From contig DYFF01000003.1 in assembly GCA_020725335.1 (NCBI GenBank), forward strand, positions 62,001 through 126,000: 64,000 nt of DNA, read 5' to 3'. Below are positions 44,657-54,363 of this stretch, one piece after another (position 1 is the first letter of the stretch; the number at the start of each line of letters is the position of its first letter). Under the pieces are notes generated by a model. The model worked only from the letters and a program-made list of their open reading frames with translations. It did no database searches and was not told the DNA's origin. The stretch comes from Thermodesulfovibrio sp. GTDB lineage: Bacteria; Nitrospirota; Thermodesulfovibrionia; Thermodesulfovibrionales; Thermodesulfovibrionaceae. Made by a program: the position numbers and the translations under genes.

Positions 44657-44986
44657 TTAATCTCTCTTATTAAAACTAACCCTGTTCACTGACGTGTTAG
44701 AATCTTGAGTTATATATATAACCTTCTTTCTATCTGGGAAATGGAGAGAAAAAAGTTCTCCCCTTTCAAGTCTTGCTATACTTGTTAGAGAAGATTTTTG
44801 AGCCAATAACATTTTTTGTTCTCTGAGTAGATTTTTCTTTTTTTCCTCCAGTTGACTTAGCTTATATTCAACAGCAACCACATTTGACCGTATCCACAGA
44901 ATACCAAATACAGATAAAATAATAAGAAAAATAAATAAACAAAATATAATATTAAAGTATCTACACTTACAAACAAATCTATTCAT
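44657..44986 (-). CDS. ftsL: Cell division protein FtsL
   Basis: A 109-residue bitopic protein with a short cytosolic N-terminus, one membrane helix (about 11-32) and a periplasmic leucine-zipper segment ([19 protein letters not shown]). Sequence is weakly conserved in the family, so identity rests on topology, size and position between rsmH and ftsI. GGAGG overlaps the end of rsmH. Confidence 0.85.
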   Translation of the reverse strand: MNRFVCKCRYFNIIFCLFIFLIILSVFGILWIRSNVVAVEYKLSQLEEKKKNLLREQKMLLAQKSSLTSIARLERGELFSLHFPDRKKVIYITQDSNTSVNRVSFNKRD

Positions 44987-45879
44987 AATTTTTCACCTCC
45001 TCTTAATCTTGCACTTCTTGCTGAAGGGTTTTTAGCAATTTCCTCTAAGGAGGGGAATATTGGCTTTTTAGTTATTATCAAAATGTTGCCTTTTTTCCCT
45101 TCTTCTTTGAAAAAATTTTTTACTACTCTGTCTTCTCCAGAATGATAGGATATAATGCATATTCTTCCACCCTTTTTAAGCATATTCAACGAATTTATTA
45201 ATCCTTCACGAAGCTCGTCTATTTCTCTATTGACTTCCATTCTTATTGCTTGGAAAACCTGTGTGGCTGGATGAATTTTAGCTTTTTTATGAATGATTGC
45301 CTTAACTAAATCAGCTAATTCCCTACAAGTATCAATTGTCTTTTTTTGTCTCTGTCTTATAATTTCTCTTGCAATTCTTCTCGCAAAGGGTTCATCACCA
45401 TAATCTTTGAGTATCTGAATCAGTTTATATTCAGGATATTTATTTACCACATCCCATGCTGTAAGCAAAGTTGATTGATCCATTCTCATGTCAAGCATCT
45501 CGTCGGAATGAAAGCTAAATCCTCTCGATAAATCTTTAAGTTGGAGCATGGAAACTCCGAGGTCGAAAAGAACGCCGTCAATTTCTTCAATTCCCATTTC
45601 ATTTAGAGCTTGTTTAATTCGAGAAAATCCTACCTTTTTCAAAACCACCCTTTCATCATTAATAACTTCTCTCACACATTCTATGGCTCTTTCATCTCTG
45701 TCTAATCCTATCAATCTACCCATACTCCCGAGTCTCTTAAGAATTTCTAAGGAATGTCCGCCACATCCTAAGGTAGCGTCAACATATACTCCATCTTCTT
45801 TTATGTTTAGAATCTGAATAACCTCTTCTACCATCACAGGAATGTGAATCTTTTTAGATTCCATACTTAGCAAGGGCAT
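44983..45879 (-). CDS. rsmH: 16S rRNA (cytosine1402-N4)-methyltransferase RsmH
   Basis: A 298-residue enzyme (formerly MraW). [27 protein letters not shown] (SAM loop), [23 protein letters not shown] and [15 protein letters not shown] are the family signatures. GAGG lies 7 nt before the ATG at 45879, within the end of mraZ (26-nt overlap). A second ATG at 45864 lacks a comparable site. Confidence 0.97.
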   Translation of the reverse strand: MPLLSMESKKIHIPVMVEEVIQILNIKEDGVYVDATLGCGGHSLEILKRLGSMGRLIGLDRDERAIECVREVINDERVVLKKVGFSRIKQALNEMGIEEIDGVLFDLGVSMLQLKDLSRGFSFHSDEMLDMRMDQSTLLTAWDVVNKYPEYKLIQILKDYGDEPFARRIAREIIRQRQKKTIDTCRELADLVKAIIHKKAKIHPATQVFQAIRMEVNREIDELREGLINSLNMLKKGGRICIISYHSGEDRVVKNFFKEEGKKGNILIITKKPIFPSLEEIAKNPSARSARLRGGEKL

Positions 45880-46309
45880 CCTGTATCCTCTTTATATCTA
45901 CTTTTGTTGGGTCTGTAATGTTATCCCATGTTGTCTTATCCCAGATTTCTATTCTTTCAATCTGTCCTACTATGACTACTTCAGAATTAATACCCGCATC
46001 CTGTCTGTGTTCATAGGGAACGAGTAACCTTCCCTGCTTATCAAGCTCGCAAGGAACTGCTGAAGCTATAACCCTTCGTAAAAAATACATTACTGCTTCA
46101 TCAGACCTTGGTAGTTCCCTTATTTTTTCTTCCATTTTTAGCCACTCTTCAAGAGGATATAGATGCAATGCTTTATCAAAAGGAGCATTTGTTAAATAAA
46201 GTTTTCCCGATGAGTATTTACTTGCCAGAACCTCTCTAAGAGAAGCCGGCATTATAACTCTTCCCTTTTGATCTAAATTATGGTAATATTTTCCTATGAA
46301 AGATATCAT
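45854..46309 (-). CDS. mraZ: Transcriptional regulator MraZ
   Basis: A 152-residue AbrB-fold regulator of the division cluster. It has two copies of the MraZ motif: [21 protein letters not shown] and [19 protein letters not shown], each with the conserved D-x-x-GR. The frame extends to 46339, but that part overlaps the promoter and operator, so the ATG at 46309 (FIGKYYHN...) is the credible start. MraZ represses its own operon by binding GTGG-type direct repeats, which are present just upstream. Confidence 0.95.
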   Translation of the reverse strand: MISFIGKYYHNLDQKGRVIMPASLREVLASKYSSGKLYLTNAPFDKALHLYPLEEWLKMEEKIRELPRSDEAVMYFLRRVIASAVPCELDKQGRLLVPYEHRQDAGINSEVVIVGQIERIEIWDKTTWDNITDPTKVDIKRIQDALAKYGI

Positions 46310-46311
46310 AT

Positions 46312-46338
46312 TCCACTTTCTACCACCATTTACCACCA
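46312..46338 (-). promoter_or_regulatory. MraZ operator: three GTGG boxes at 10-nt period
   Basis: CCAC on the plus strand (GTGG on the coding strand) occurs at 46313, 46323 and 46333, exactly 10 nt apart. The two upstream copies are TGGTGGTA and the third AAGTGGAA. MraZ boxes in other bacteria are direct repeats of TGGG/GTGG type with a 10-nt period. The boxes start at the predicted transcription start and end 3 nt before the mraZ ATG, well placed for repression. Confidence 0.75.
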
Positions 46339-46367
46339 ATATTATACGAAGGTGAAAATTTTGTCAA
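46339..46367 (-). promoter_or_regulatory. Promoter of the dcw cluster
   Basis: On the minus strand a perfect TTGACA (46367-46362) is followed by TAATAT 17 bp away (46344-46339), overlapping TATAAT at 15 bp (46346-46341). It is the only strong promoter I see for the 20-kb cluster, and it shares the 70-bp gap with the divergent bioF start. Confidence 0.75.
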
Positions 46368-46379
46368 GAGGTATTTTTT

Positions 46380-47534
46380 ATGTCAGAAAAATTTTTTGAA
46401 ATTTTTGAAAAAAAACTTGAAATGTTAAGAGAAAAATACCTTTATCGTTCAATCAAAGATATAGACTCAAAGATTGGAATGGAAATTACTATACACGGAA
46501 AAAAATTTATAAATTTTGCTTCTAATGATTATCTTGGATTAAGTCAACATCCAGCTGTTAAAGAGACATCTATAGAGGCAATAAAATTATTTGGGATAGG
46601 AAGTGGAGCTTCAAGATTACTCGGTGGTGGTACAGTAATTCATAAAAAATTAGAAGAGTTACTATGTGCTTTTAAAAATTCTCAAGCATCTCTTATCTTA
46701 AATTCAGGTTATACGGCTAATACATCTATAATACCTTCTATTGCTGAAGAAAATGACATTATCTTTACAGACGAATTAAATCATGCAAGTATAATTGATG
46801 GTTGTAGATTGAGCAGAGCAGAGAAAGTTATATACAAACATGGAGACATTGATGATTTAAATAAGTTAATAAAAAATTCATTCTGTAAAGGAAAAAAAAT
46901 AGTCATAACCGATACAGTATTTAGTATGGACGGAGATATTGCCCCTATTAGTGATATTTATGAACTATGCAAAAATGAAGAAGCCCTACTTTATCTTGAC
47001 GATGCTCACGGAACTGGGGTTTTAGGACAAGGTTTTGGAGCACTCAAACATTTTAATTTAAATTCGGATAGTTTTATAATCCAAATGGGAACTTTTTCAA
47101 AAGCATTAGGTTCCTTTGGAGCTTTTGTCTGCGGTTCATCAACTCTAATAGACTGGTTTACTAATTCTTCTCGCGGATTTATCTTTTCAACTGCTCTACC
47201 TGCAAGTATAGTAGCATCTGCCTATGCTTCTTTAAAGATTGTAATGCAAGATGGTAGTTTTGTCGAAAAACTTTGGGAAAATACTTATAAAGTGATAGGA
47301 ATAATAAAAAGTCTGGGTTTAAAAACAACTAATACTCAAACTCCTATTATTCCCATAATTTTTGAAGATATCAAAGATGCTATGCATGCATCCAGACTTT
47401 TACAAGACTCTAATATTTATGCACCTGTGATAAGACCACCTACAGTTAAAATTCCCCGGATAAGACTAACTGTATCAGCTGCACATAAACCAGAAGAAAT
47501 TGAAGCATTAGAGCAAGCCTTAAAAAGATTATAA
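46380..47534 (+). CDS. bioF: 8-amino-7-oxononanoate synthase-like enzyme BioF
   Basis: A 384-residue PLP enzyme of the alpha-oxoamine synthase family. NFASNDYLGLSQHPAV, GSGASRLLGGGTVIHKKLE, DELNHASIIDGCRLS, LDDAHGTGVLG and GTFSKALGSFGAFV with the PLP Lys241 are all present. BioF makes the first ring precursor of biotin from pimeloyl thioester and Ala. Glycine C-acetyltransferase is the main alternative; length and motifs favour BioF, but no other bio gene is in the window. AAGAGGT precedes the ATG. It converges on tsaD with a 6-nt overlap. Confidence 0.85.
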   Translation: MSEKFFEIFEKKLEMLREKYLYRSIKDIDSKIGMEITIHGKKFINFASNDYLGLSQHPAVKETSIEAIKLFGIGSGASRLLGGGTVIHKKLEELLCAFKNSQASLILNSGYTANTSIIPSIAEENDIIFTDELNHASIIDGCRLSRAEKVIYKHGDIDDLNKLIKNSFCKGKKIVITDTVFSMDGDIAPISDIYELCKNEEALLYLDDAHGTGVLGQGFGALKHFNLNSDSFIIQMGTFSKALGSFGAFVCGSSTLIDWFTNSSRGFIFSTALPASIVASAYASLKIVMQDGSFVEKLWENTYKVIGIIKSLGLKTTNTQTPIIPIIFEDIKDAMHASRLLQDSNIYAPVIRPPTVKIPRIRLTVSAAHKPEEIEALEQALKRL

Positions 47535-48530
47535 GGGCAAATAGGCGCGAGCATTTAGAAAAAGATCTGACCTTTCACCTTTTTGAAATCTATGAAAGCC
47601 GGCAATAGCTATCATTGCTGCATTGTCTGTACATAAGGCTTTTGATGGTAGATAAACTTCTATACCATCCCCTTCAAGTTCCATTGCTCTTTTTCTTAAT
47701 TCACTATTAGCAGCAACACCACCTGTTATTACTACTCTATTAAGTGCCTCTTGTTTCAATGCCATTTTTATCTTTTCTATTAGCACCTCCACCACAACAA
47801 ATTGGAAACATGCAGAAAGGTCTTTTTTAAAATCTTCAGGTGGATTGCCTTCCTGAATATTTAGACTTTTAATCAGTACTTTTATTGCTGTCTTTAAGCC
47901 ACTAAAACTAAAATCTAAACTTCCGTGTAAAAAAGGTTTTGGTAATTTGTATTTTTTAGAATTTCCCTCTTGCGCTAAAGCATCTATAATAGGCCCACCC
48001 GGATAGCTTAGTCCAAGCATTTTAGCAACTTTATCATAAGCTTCACCAGCAGCATCATCCCGCGTTCTGCCAAGTTCCAGATATTTACCAAAATCATTAA
48101 CTCTATAAAGGCTTGTATGGCCTCCTGAAACTATAAGGCTTAAAAAAGGAAACTCTGGATATTTTTCTTCTAAAAAAACAGCTTGAATATGAGCTTCAAG
48201 ATGATTAACTCCAATAATAGGCTTTCTTGCTGAAAAACTTATAGACTTTGCGAAACATAATCCTACAAGAAGTGAACCAATTAAGCCCGGTCCATTACAG
48301 ACAGCTATTAAGTCAATGTCCTTTAATTTAACATTAGCTATACTTAGAGCTTTTTCTGTTACATCCCAAATCCATTCCATATGTTTGCGGGATGCAATTT
48401 CAGGAACAATTCCGCCATATTTGCTGTGAAATTTTATCTGCGATGATACAATATTGCTAAGTATTTTTCTGTCCTCTATAACAGCAGCTGAGGTATCATC
48501 GCAGGAGGTATCAATTCCAAGTATTAACAT
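47529..48530 (-). CDS. tsaD: tRNA N6-threonylcarbamoyladenosine transferase TsaD
   Basis: A 333-residue ASKHA-fold protein that makes t6A37 on ANN-decoding tRNAs with TsaB/TsaE. GIDTSCDDTSAAVI, the metal motif HMEWIWD-HLEAHIQAV (His pairs), IVSGGHTSLYRV and VITGGVAANSELRKR are diagnostic. It follows ccsA by three bases, so it sits in the cytochrome-maturation unit without an obvious functional link. Confidence 0.97.
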   Translation of the reverse strand: MLILGIDTSCDDTSAAVIEDRKILSNIVSSQIKFHSKYGGIVPEIASRKHMEWIWDVTEKALSIANVKLKDIDLIAVCNGPGLIGSLLVGLCFAKSISFSARKPIIGVNHLEAHIQAVFLEEKYPEFPFLSLIVSGGHTSLYRVNDFGKYLELGRTRDDAAGEAYDKVAKMLGLSYPGGPIIDALAQEGNSKKYKLPKPFLHGSLDFSFSGLKTAIKVLIKSLNIQEGNPPEDFKKDLSACFQFVVVEVLIEKIKMALKQEALNRVVITGGVAANSELRKRAMELEGDGIEVYLPSKALCTDNAAMIAIAGFHRFQKGERSDLFLNARAYLPL

Positions 48531-48533
48531 CTA

Positions 48534-49592
48534 TTACATGCTTCCGTAAGAGTGTAATCCACTTAAAAATAAATTTACTCCAAGATAAGTGAACAGAGTT
48601 ACAATAAAGCCAAACACAGCAACCATTGAAGTTTTGCTTCCGCTCCAACCTCTAATAAATTTAGCATGAAGATAAAAAGCATATACAAACCAGGTAATTA
48701 GTGACCAAGTTTCCTTAGGATCCCAGCCCCAGTATCTACCCCAAGCCTGATCTGCCCAGATTGCACCAAAAACAAGTCCGCCTATTGTAAATATAGGAAA
48801 CCCAAAAGCAATTCCTTTATATGTTATTTCTTCAAGAAAGTTTGCATCAATTTTAAGCTCTTTTAGAATTTTTACTATAACTTCACCAAATCTCCAAAAA
48901 ATTATAATGAAAACAAACATTGTTATCCAACTTAAAATTGAAATAAAAGCTGAAGCGTTTCCTAAGGTAGAATGGAATATCCTAACAGCCTTTGGATTTC
49001 CTGCTGTCGCAATATCAATTAGCATAGAAAATAATATAAAAACCATCAAACCTAAGAGGGTAGTTGAAAAAATATATTTAAAGGATTTCTTACTTTCTGA
49101 ACTGATGATAATATGAAGCAACCCTGTGATAAAACTTATAGCAAAGGCTGCATAGGATATAAAACTTAATGTGACATGAGCGAGTAACCAATTGCTTTTA
49201 AGCGCAGGAACAAGTGGCTGAACTTCTTTTGTTACCCCAAGCAATTCTGTAAGTCCAATTGATATACCAGCAATAATTGAAACAAATACCCCAAAGCTTT
49301 TCTTTCTGTATTTCCATTCAATAAAAAGATACCCGATAACAAGGCATAAAACAAAAAAAACCAAACTTTCATACAGATTTGTAATAGGAATACTTCTCAT
49401 AAATGAGTGATTAATCGCATACATTTCTTTAAATCTCTGAATAAAGCCATAAATATGTGCTAATAAACCGAGTGAAAGCGTTCCTGTTGCGAGATAGCCT
49501 ATCTTATTGTTTTTTGTGAGCAAATAGACAATATATAGAGGCATAGCAATTATGTAAAGTAAACCTGCAATCGATATTATCTGATAACTCAT
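48534..49592 (-). CDS. ccsA: Cytochrome c biogenesis protein CcsA (System II)
   Basis: A 352-residue membrane protein of the heme-handling family with about eight helices. The tryptophan-rich heme site WGRYWGWDPKETW ends near residue 296, and flanking His residues occur in LLAHVTLSF and LHAKFIRGW. With ResB it exports heme and attaches it to CxxCH motifs outside the membrane. It overlaps resB by 4 nt, with AAAGGAGA in the resB end. The nearby 17-heme and 4-heme cytochromes would be clients. Confidence 0.93.
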   Translation of the reverse strand: MSYQIISIAGLLYIIAMPLYIVYLLTKNNKIGYLATGTLSLGLLAHIYGFIQRFKEMYAINHSFMRSIPITNLYESLVFFVLCLVIGYLFIEWKYRKKSFGVFVSIIAGISIGLTELLGVTKEVQPLVPALKSNWLLAHVTLSFISYAAFAISFITGLLHIIISSESKKSFKYIFSTTLLGLMVFILFSMLIDIATAGNPKAVRIFHSTLGNASAFISILSWITMFVFIIIFWRFGEVIVKILKELKIDANFLEEITYKGIAFGFPIFTIGGLVFGAIWADQAWGRYWGWDPKETWSLITWFVYAFYLHAKFIRGWSGSKTSMVAVFGFIVTLFTYLGVNLFLSGLHSYGSM

Positions 49593-50998
49593 TCTTTATC
49601 TCCTTTCAGTTTGTTAATTAATTCATCAAGCTGTTTTTCAATAATAACTTTACCCTTCGAAGAAGGAGAATAAAAGATTACTCTATTCTTATGTATTGTA
49701 ACAAAATAATTAATTGGGCGAAGGAATAAAGATATAAAAAGTCCTATGCAAAGTAATATAGAACCTGCGTAGATTAAAGGAACACCCGGATCTTTTCTTA
49801 TTTGTATTCCTGTAAACTGTGCTCCCCATAGTTCATCAAATCTTATTTTCCCATAGGGAGTTTCCCAAGTTTCTGGTATTTTCTTAAGTATCCAGTGGTG
49901 AGTCTTTTTTCCACCGATATCAAATTCTACAAAAACTGCTGGATTTATCATATCCGTTGTCATATTAAATAATCTTCCCTGTTCATCTATGCCTAAAGCT
50001 GGAGAGAAATCTATAACTTTAAGGGTAACTGACTTGCCTGGAATTTTAGATTTCTCCTCAAACTTTGATTTAATTGTAATTTCTTTCCCACTTTCATCAA
50101 AGTAGGTAAATCTAAACTCTGCATGTTCTGCTGGCTGAAAACCATAGCTTGCTTGATAAAAAGTTATTCCCCTGTATGAAAAAGGTTGATTGACTTCTAC
50201 TACTACAGTGTCTTTGCCGTTAAACTTTATTGTTTGACCATTTTCTAAAACTCTTAAATAGCTTCTGTAAGCTTTAGGTACTGCTGAGTTTTCATAATAA
50301 TCTACTTCAAACTTGTCACATATTATCTGGAAATTAAGAGGGATTGTTTTACCTTCATCAGAAATTGCGAAGTCAAGACCCGTACCTTCTACTATGTTCA
50401 TATGTCCTCTGAAACCAAAAAAAGTGCCTAAGAGTGCCCCAGCAAGAATAATAAGAATACTTAAATGTGTAAGATAAACAGCAAGTCTTGTTTTCTTCCA
50501 TTTTTTTGCCTGTAATTGAACACCATCAGGAGTTTGAAAAATATTAGTAGAAAAACCTTTCTTTTTTAAAATATCTAAAACTTTATCAGCTATGCTTGAT
50601 TTATTGGATAATTCTATATCCCTTTTTACAGGCATTCTTTCTAATATTTCATGAGGGAGGGGTTGAGGAGCAGTTTTATAAGACTTTAATAGATTTGGAA
50701 GACGATCAATTGAGCAAACTATCAGATTAAGAGCAAACATAAAAAGCAGAAAGGTAAACCACCAACTATGATAAAGATTGTTTAAATCTAAAAGACTCAC
50801 TATTTCATATGCTTTTGTAGCATTATTCATTGATAGAAATTTTAAGAAAAATCTGATAGTAGGCTCTGGTTCTAACTGTTGAGGGATAATTGTGCCTATT
50901 GCTGCACCAATAGAAATTACAATAAATAAAGCTACTGCAAGATCAACAGAAGCAAAAAAATTCCAAATTTTCTCATTCCATTTTTCAAGCTTTGACAT
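49589..50998 (-). CDS. resB: Cytochrome c biogenesis protein ResB (Ccs1)
   Basis: A 469-residue membrane protein. Three N-terminal helices (FFASVDLAVALFIVISIGAAIGT region, WWFTFLLFMFALNLIVCSIDR, LAVYLTHLSILIILAGALLG) precede a large periplasmic domain, and a fourth helix lies near residue 420. VEVNQPFSYRGITFYQASYG is a typical ResB stretch. It holds apocytochrome and reduced heme together with CcsA. GGAGG precedes the ATG. Confidence 0.93.
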   Translation of the reverse strand: MSKLEKWNEKIWNFFASVDLAVALFIVISIGAAIGTIIPQQLEPEPTIRFFLKFLSMNNATKAYEIVSLLDLNNLYHSWWFTFLLFMFALNLIVCSIDRLPNLLKSYKTAPQPLPHEILERMPVKRDIELSNKSSIADKVLDILKKKGFSTNIFQTPDGVQLQAKKWKKTRLAVYLTHLSILIILAGALLGTFFGFRGHMNIVEGTGLDFAISDEGKTIPLNFQIICDKFEVDYYENSAVPKAYRSYLRVLENGQTIKFNGKDTVVVEVNQPFSYRGITFYQASYGFQPAEHAEFRFTYFDESGKEITIKSKFEEKSKIPGKSVTLKVIDFSPALGIDEQGRLFNMTTDMINPAVFVEFDIGGKKTHHWILKKIPETWETPYGKIRFDELWGAQFTGIQIRKDPGVPLIYAGSILLCIGLFISLFLRPINYFVTIHKNRVIFYSPSSKGKVIIEKQLDELINKLKGDKE

Positions 50999-51173
50999 GA
51001 ACCCTCCGAATTATACTTTATAAAAACAGTCAATTTTTTATAATAACCCAAAATTACTGATATAGGTAAACTATTTATAAATATCGAAAAATATTTGATA
51101 AAATTAGAGACCTGTCAAAAGGTACAATCAGCAAAGATTTGCTTAATTTATAAAAGGTGTGCTATATTTTTTT

Positions 51174-51581
51174 ATGAAGAAAAATAAAATTATTATATTT
51201 TTTACAATTATATTTTATATTTCTCTGGTATTATCTATTCCTTTATATGCAGAAAGTAAGACATCGGTAGTTCTATATCTATTTTGGGGTGATGGTTGTC
51301 CTCACTGTGCAAAAGAAAAAGAATTTTTATCAGCAATCAAGAAGAAATATCCAAAACTTGAAATAAAAGATTACGAAGTCTGGTCAAATCCTGCCTCACG
51401 CGAACTTTTAATGACAATGTCAAAATCTTATGGAATAAATCCTAATGGAATACCTGTTACTTTTGTTGGTGATAGAGGTATTGTAGGTTTCAACGAAGAA
51501 GTTGCCAACCAAATTGAACAGGCGATAAAAGCCTGTATTAAAAAAATTTGCCAAGACCCTCTTTTTTATAAGAAGTATTAA
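51174..51581 (+). CDS. Exported thioredoxin-like protein with CPHC site
   Basis: A 135-residue protein with a signal or anchor segment (about 5-26) and a thioredoxin fold. The redox pair is Cys42/Cys45 in WGDGCPHCAKEKEF, and the cis-Pro loop is GIPVTFVGD. A CPHC site resembles DsbA- or glutaredoxin-like oxidoreductases. It lies between the cytochrome maturation genes and the multiheme operon, which fits a role in reducing or oxidising apocytochrome cysteines. A GTG at 51159 also exists, but the signal begins at the ATG 51174. No convincing Shine-Dalgarno is seen. Confidence 0.8.
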   Translation: MKKNKIIIFFTIIFYISLVLSIPLYAESKTSVVLYLFWGDGCPHCAKEKEFLSAIKKKYPKLEIKDYEVWSNPASRELLMTMSKSYGINPNGIPVTFVGDRGIVGFNEEVANQIEQAIKACIKKICQDPLFYKKY

Positions 51582-51625
51582 TCAAATTATTAAAAAAGTT
51601 TTATAACTTATAACAATATTTTTAA

Positions 51626-51656
51626 TTGATATTCTCTCTCCCATTTGTGTTATAAT
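51626..51656 (+). promoter_or_regulatory. Possible promoter of the multiheme cytochrome operon
   Basis: TTGATA (51626-51631) and a perfect TATAAT (51651-51656) are separated by 19 bp, slightly long. Transcription would start near 51663, 35 nt before the ATG. Confidence 0.45.
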
Positions 51657-51697
51657 TTTCCAACCTTATTTTTAAATCTATATTTAAGGAGTGTGGG

Positions 51698-53698
51698 ATG
51701 AGGGCAATTGGTATTGTTGGATTAGTAATAATGTGTTTCTTAATCTCCTACTTAGTTCCTTTAAAAGAAGCGGTATCAAATGATACTAAATCTTGCCTGC
51801 GATGTCATGGAATCAGTACTCTTCAGAAAAAATTGGATAGTAAAGAAGCAATCTCTCTTTTTATTGATGGTAAGAAATTTGAAAAATCAGTTCATGGCGC
51901 AATGGATTGCTCATCCTGTCATCCAGGTATAAATCTTAAGAATCATCCTAAACCAAGAAAAATTACAGGTAAAAAAGACTATATTAAAGAGTTTTCCCCA
52001 AACTGTCTTAACTGCCATCCAAAAAATGCATTAATGAAACCAGCAGTTCATGGCGAAATTGTCAAGAAAGGAGAAATTTACTGCTCTCAGTGTCATAACA
52101 GTCACTACATGCCTTCAATGAAAGAATGGAAAAATAAAGTAAGCTTTACAGAATACTGTATGAGCTGTCACCAATTTGATATTAGCAAAACTTTACCAAG
52201 TAAGGAAAAAATTAGCCTTAAAGTTAATGAGCAAGAAATAAAAAAATCAGTACACGGTAAATTTCAATGCCTTGTCTGCCATGATGATTTTTCGAAGGCA
52301 AAACATCCTGTTTATAACTTTAAAGACAAAAAACAATATAGAACAGAGATGAATAAAATCTGCACAAAATGCCATACTGATAAAGAACTTCAAAAAAATC
52401 CTGCTCACTATGCCTTATCTAAAACAGCAACATGTATTGAATGTCACGGTTATCATGGTGTTAAACCAGCAAAAGTTGCCAAAGCAATGCCTGAAAATCA
52501 ATACTGCTTAAGCTGTCACAGTAGAGCTATCTCCAAGAAAATGAAAAATGGTGAAACACTATCAGTTCAAGTAAAAGAATCTGATATCCTTAATTCAGCT
52601 CATAAAAAACTAAAGTGCACTGAATGTCATAAAGAATTTTCTACCACACAGCATCCTATAAGAGCATTCGAATCCATAAGTGATTACAGAGCAAAAGCAA
52701 AAGACATTTGTAATAACTGTCATCAAGATGCAGTTAAAAGATTTGATAAAAGCATTCATGCAGAAGCTCTAAAGAAAGGCAATCAACAGTCTCCAGAATG
52801 TCTTAAATGTCATGACTATCATAAAGTAGGCTTTATCACTAAGGATAAAAAAGCAAGCTCAGATTTATGTATAAAATGTCATGGTGATTCAGGTAAGGCA
52901 TTCAAAGATAGTGTTCATCAGCAAGCAATAGATCAAGGCAAACAAAACGCACCAAGTTGTGCTTCTTGCCATAACTCGCATGATGTTCTTCCTACTAATA
53001 TTGCCAAACTCGGTGATTCCTGTGCAAAATGCCATAAGGATGTAAAAACAAGTCATAATAAATGGTTATGGAATCCACCTGTAAGACTTACCTCCTTTGT
53101 AGATGCCCATTTCAATTCAGCCTCTTGTGCTTCCTGTCATACAAAAGTTGAAAAAGCTATATTACTAACGCTTGTGGACAGGGCAAAGGGTAAACCTATA
53201 AAAGAAGACGAAGTAGCTAAAGCTTTAAATATAGACGCAAAGGCAATAAAAGGTAAAATTGATCAAAATGGAGATGGAAAAGTTCAGGAACAAGAGTTAT
53301 GGCAATTTATGTCTTCAATGAAATCAAAAACTAATGCTAACCTCGCAGGGAGAATAGATGTATTAAATCCAAATGATGCACACAAAATAGAACCGAAAAA
53401 TAAATCCATTAAAGATTGTGCCTATTGTCATAATCCAAATGCTTCATTTAAGACAAAACTTGAAATTAATAAAGAAGGAGACAAAGCTGTAAAATTTGAA
53501 GTTGACAGTAAAGCTGTAAATTCTGCATACGCAATTCCAAACATAAAAGATTTCTATGTATTAGGACTAACTAAAATAAAAATTCTTGATATTCTCTTCT
53601 TCATCGCTCTTCTTGGCGGTATTGCTTTTCCTATTGGACACATAACCCTAAGAATTTTAACAGCTCCAATCAGAAGAAAGAAAAGGGAGGGAAAATAA
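51698..53698 (+). CDS. Membrane-anchored 17-heme c-type cytochrome with an EF-hand
   Basis: A 666-residue exported cytochrome. The signal segment is at 1-25. I count 17 CxxCH heme sites, from CLRCH (33-37) to CAYCH near residue 575; most have further His residues (for example SVHGAMDCSSCH) as distal ligands. Between hemes 16 and 17 lies DQNGDGKVQEQE (522-533), a textbook EF-hand calcium loop, which is rare in such proteins. A C-terminal membrane helix (ILDILFFIALLGGIAFPIG) ends in a basic tail. AAGGAGTG precedes the ATG. It shares the TAATG junction with a cytochrome b gene, so the two should form a quinol-to-periplasm electron conduit. The partner acceptor is unknown. Confidence 0.9.
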   Translation: MRAIGIVGLVIMCFLISYLVPLKEAVSNDTKSCLRCHGISTLQKKLDSKEAISLFIDGKKFEKSVHGAMDCSSCHPGINLKNHPKPRKITGKKDYIKEFSPNCLNCHPKNALMKPAVHGEIVKKGEIYCSQCHNSHYMPSMKEWKNKVSFTEYCMSCHQFDISKTLPSKEKISLKVNEQEIKKSVHGKFQCLVCHDDFSKAKHPVYNFKDKKQYRTEMNKICTKCHTDKELQKNPAHYALSKTATCIECHGYHGVKPAKVAKAMPENQYCLSCHSRAISKKMKNGETLSVQVKESDILNSAHKKLKCTECHKEFSTTQHPIRAFESISDYRAKAKDICNNCHQDAVKRFDKSIHAEALKKGNQQSPECLKCHDYHKVGFITKDKKASSDLCIKCHGDSGKAFKDSVHQQAIDQGKQNAPSCASCHNSHDVLPTNIAKLGDSCAKCHKDVKTSHNKWLWNPPVRLTSFVDAHFNSASCASCHTKVEKAILLTLVDRAKGKPIKEDEVAKALNIDAKAIKGKIDQNGDGKVQEQELWQFMSSMKSKTNANLAGRIDVLNPNDAHKIEPKNKSIKDCAYCHNPNASFKTKLEINKEGDKAVKFEVDSKAVNSAYAIPNIKDFYVLGLTKIKILDILFFIALLGGIAFPIGHITLRILTAPIRRKKREGK

Positions 53699-54330
53699 TG
53701 AAAAAGGTCTATCTTCATCCATTACCCATAAGAATTTGGCATTGGATAAATGCTATAGGTTTTGTAATATTAATACTCACAGGTGCTCAGATTAGATTTG
53801 TTGATTCAATGAGATTAATGAGCTTTGAGACAGCTGTAGACATTCATAGCTGGCTTGGCTTTATACTTCTTGCTAACTACTTTATCTGGCTACTTTATTA
53901 TCTCTTCACTGGTAAACTTTTTAAAATATATATACCTCCTTTCTGGAAACCGATAGAATTCATTAAAAGATCAATAAGGCAGGCAAAATATTATGGATAT
54001 GGTATCATGGTTGGGGATAAGAATCCTCATCATCCAACTCCAGAGAGTAAATTCAATCCGATGCAGCAAATATCATACTTGATGATAATGGCATTGCTGA
54101 TACCAATACAAATTATAACAGGCTTGATTTTATGGGATCCTCAGCTTTTTGCTTCATTAGCCAAACTTTTTGGAGGCATTCAGATTGTTTCATTGATTCA
54201 CACAGGACTATGGATTTTCTTTAGTGCCTTCATCATTGTTCATTTCTATCTTGCCACACTTGGACATACTCCAATGGCTCATATAAAAGCAATGTTTACA
54301 GGTTATGAAGAAGAACATGAGGAGCATTAA
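53698..54330 (+). CDS. Cytochrome b561-type membrane subunit
   Basis: A 210-residue integral membrane protein with four main helices of the Ni/Fe-hydrogenase or formate-dehydrogenase cytochrome b family. Likely heme ligands are His in HPLPIRIWHWINAIGF, AVDIHSWLGF and IHTGLWIFFSAFIIVHFYL. This family passes electrons between menaquinol and periplasmic cytochromes. It starts on the last base of the 17-heme gene, and a tetraheme cytochrome gene follows 33 nt later. Confidence 0.88.
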   Translation: MKKVYLHPLPIRIWHWINAIGFVILILTGAQIRFVDSMRLMSFETAVDIHSWLGFILLANYFIWLLYYLFTGKLFKIYIPPFWKPIEFIKRSIRQAKYYGYGIMVGDKNPHHPTPESKFNPMQQISYLMIMALLIPIQIITGLILWDPQLFASLAKLFGGIQIVSLIHTGLWIFFSAFIIVHFYLATLGHTPMAHIKAMFTGYEEEHEEH

Positions 54331-54363
54331 AAATAAAAATTTTTACGAAAGGAGGTGATAAGG

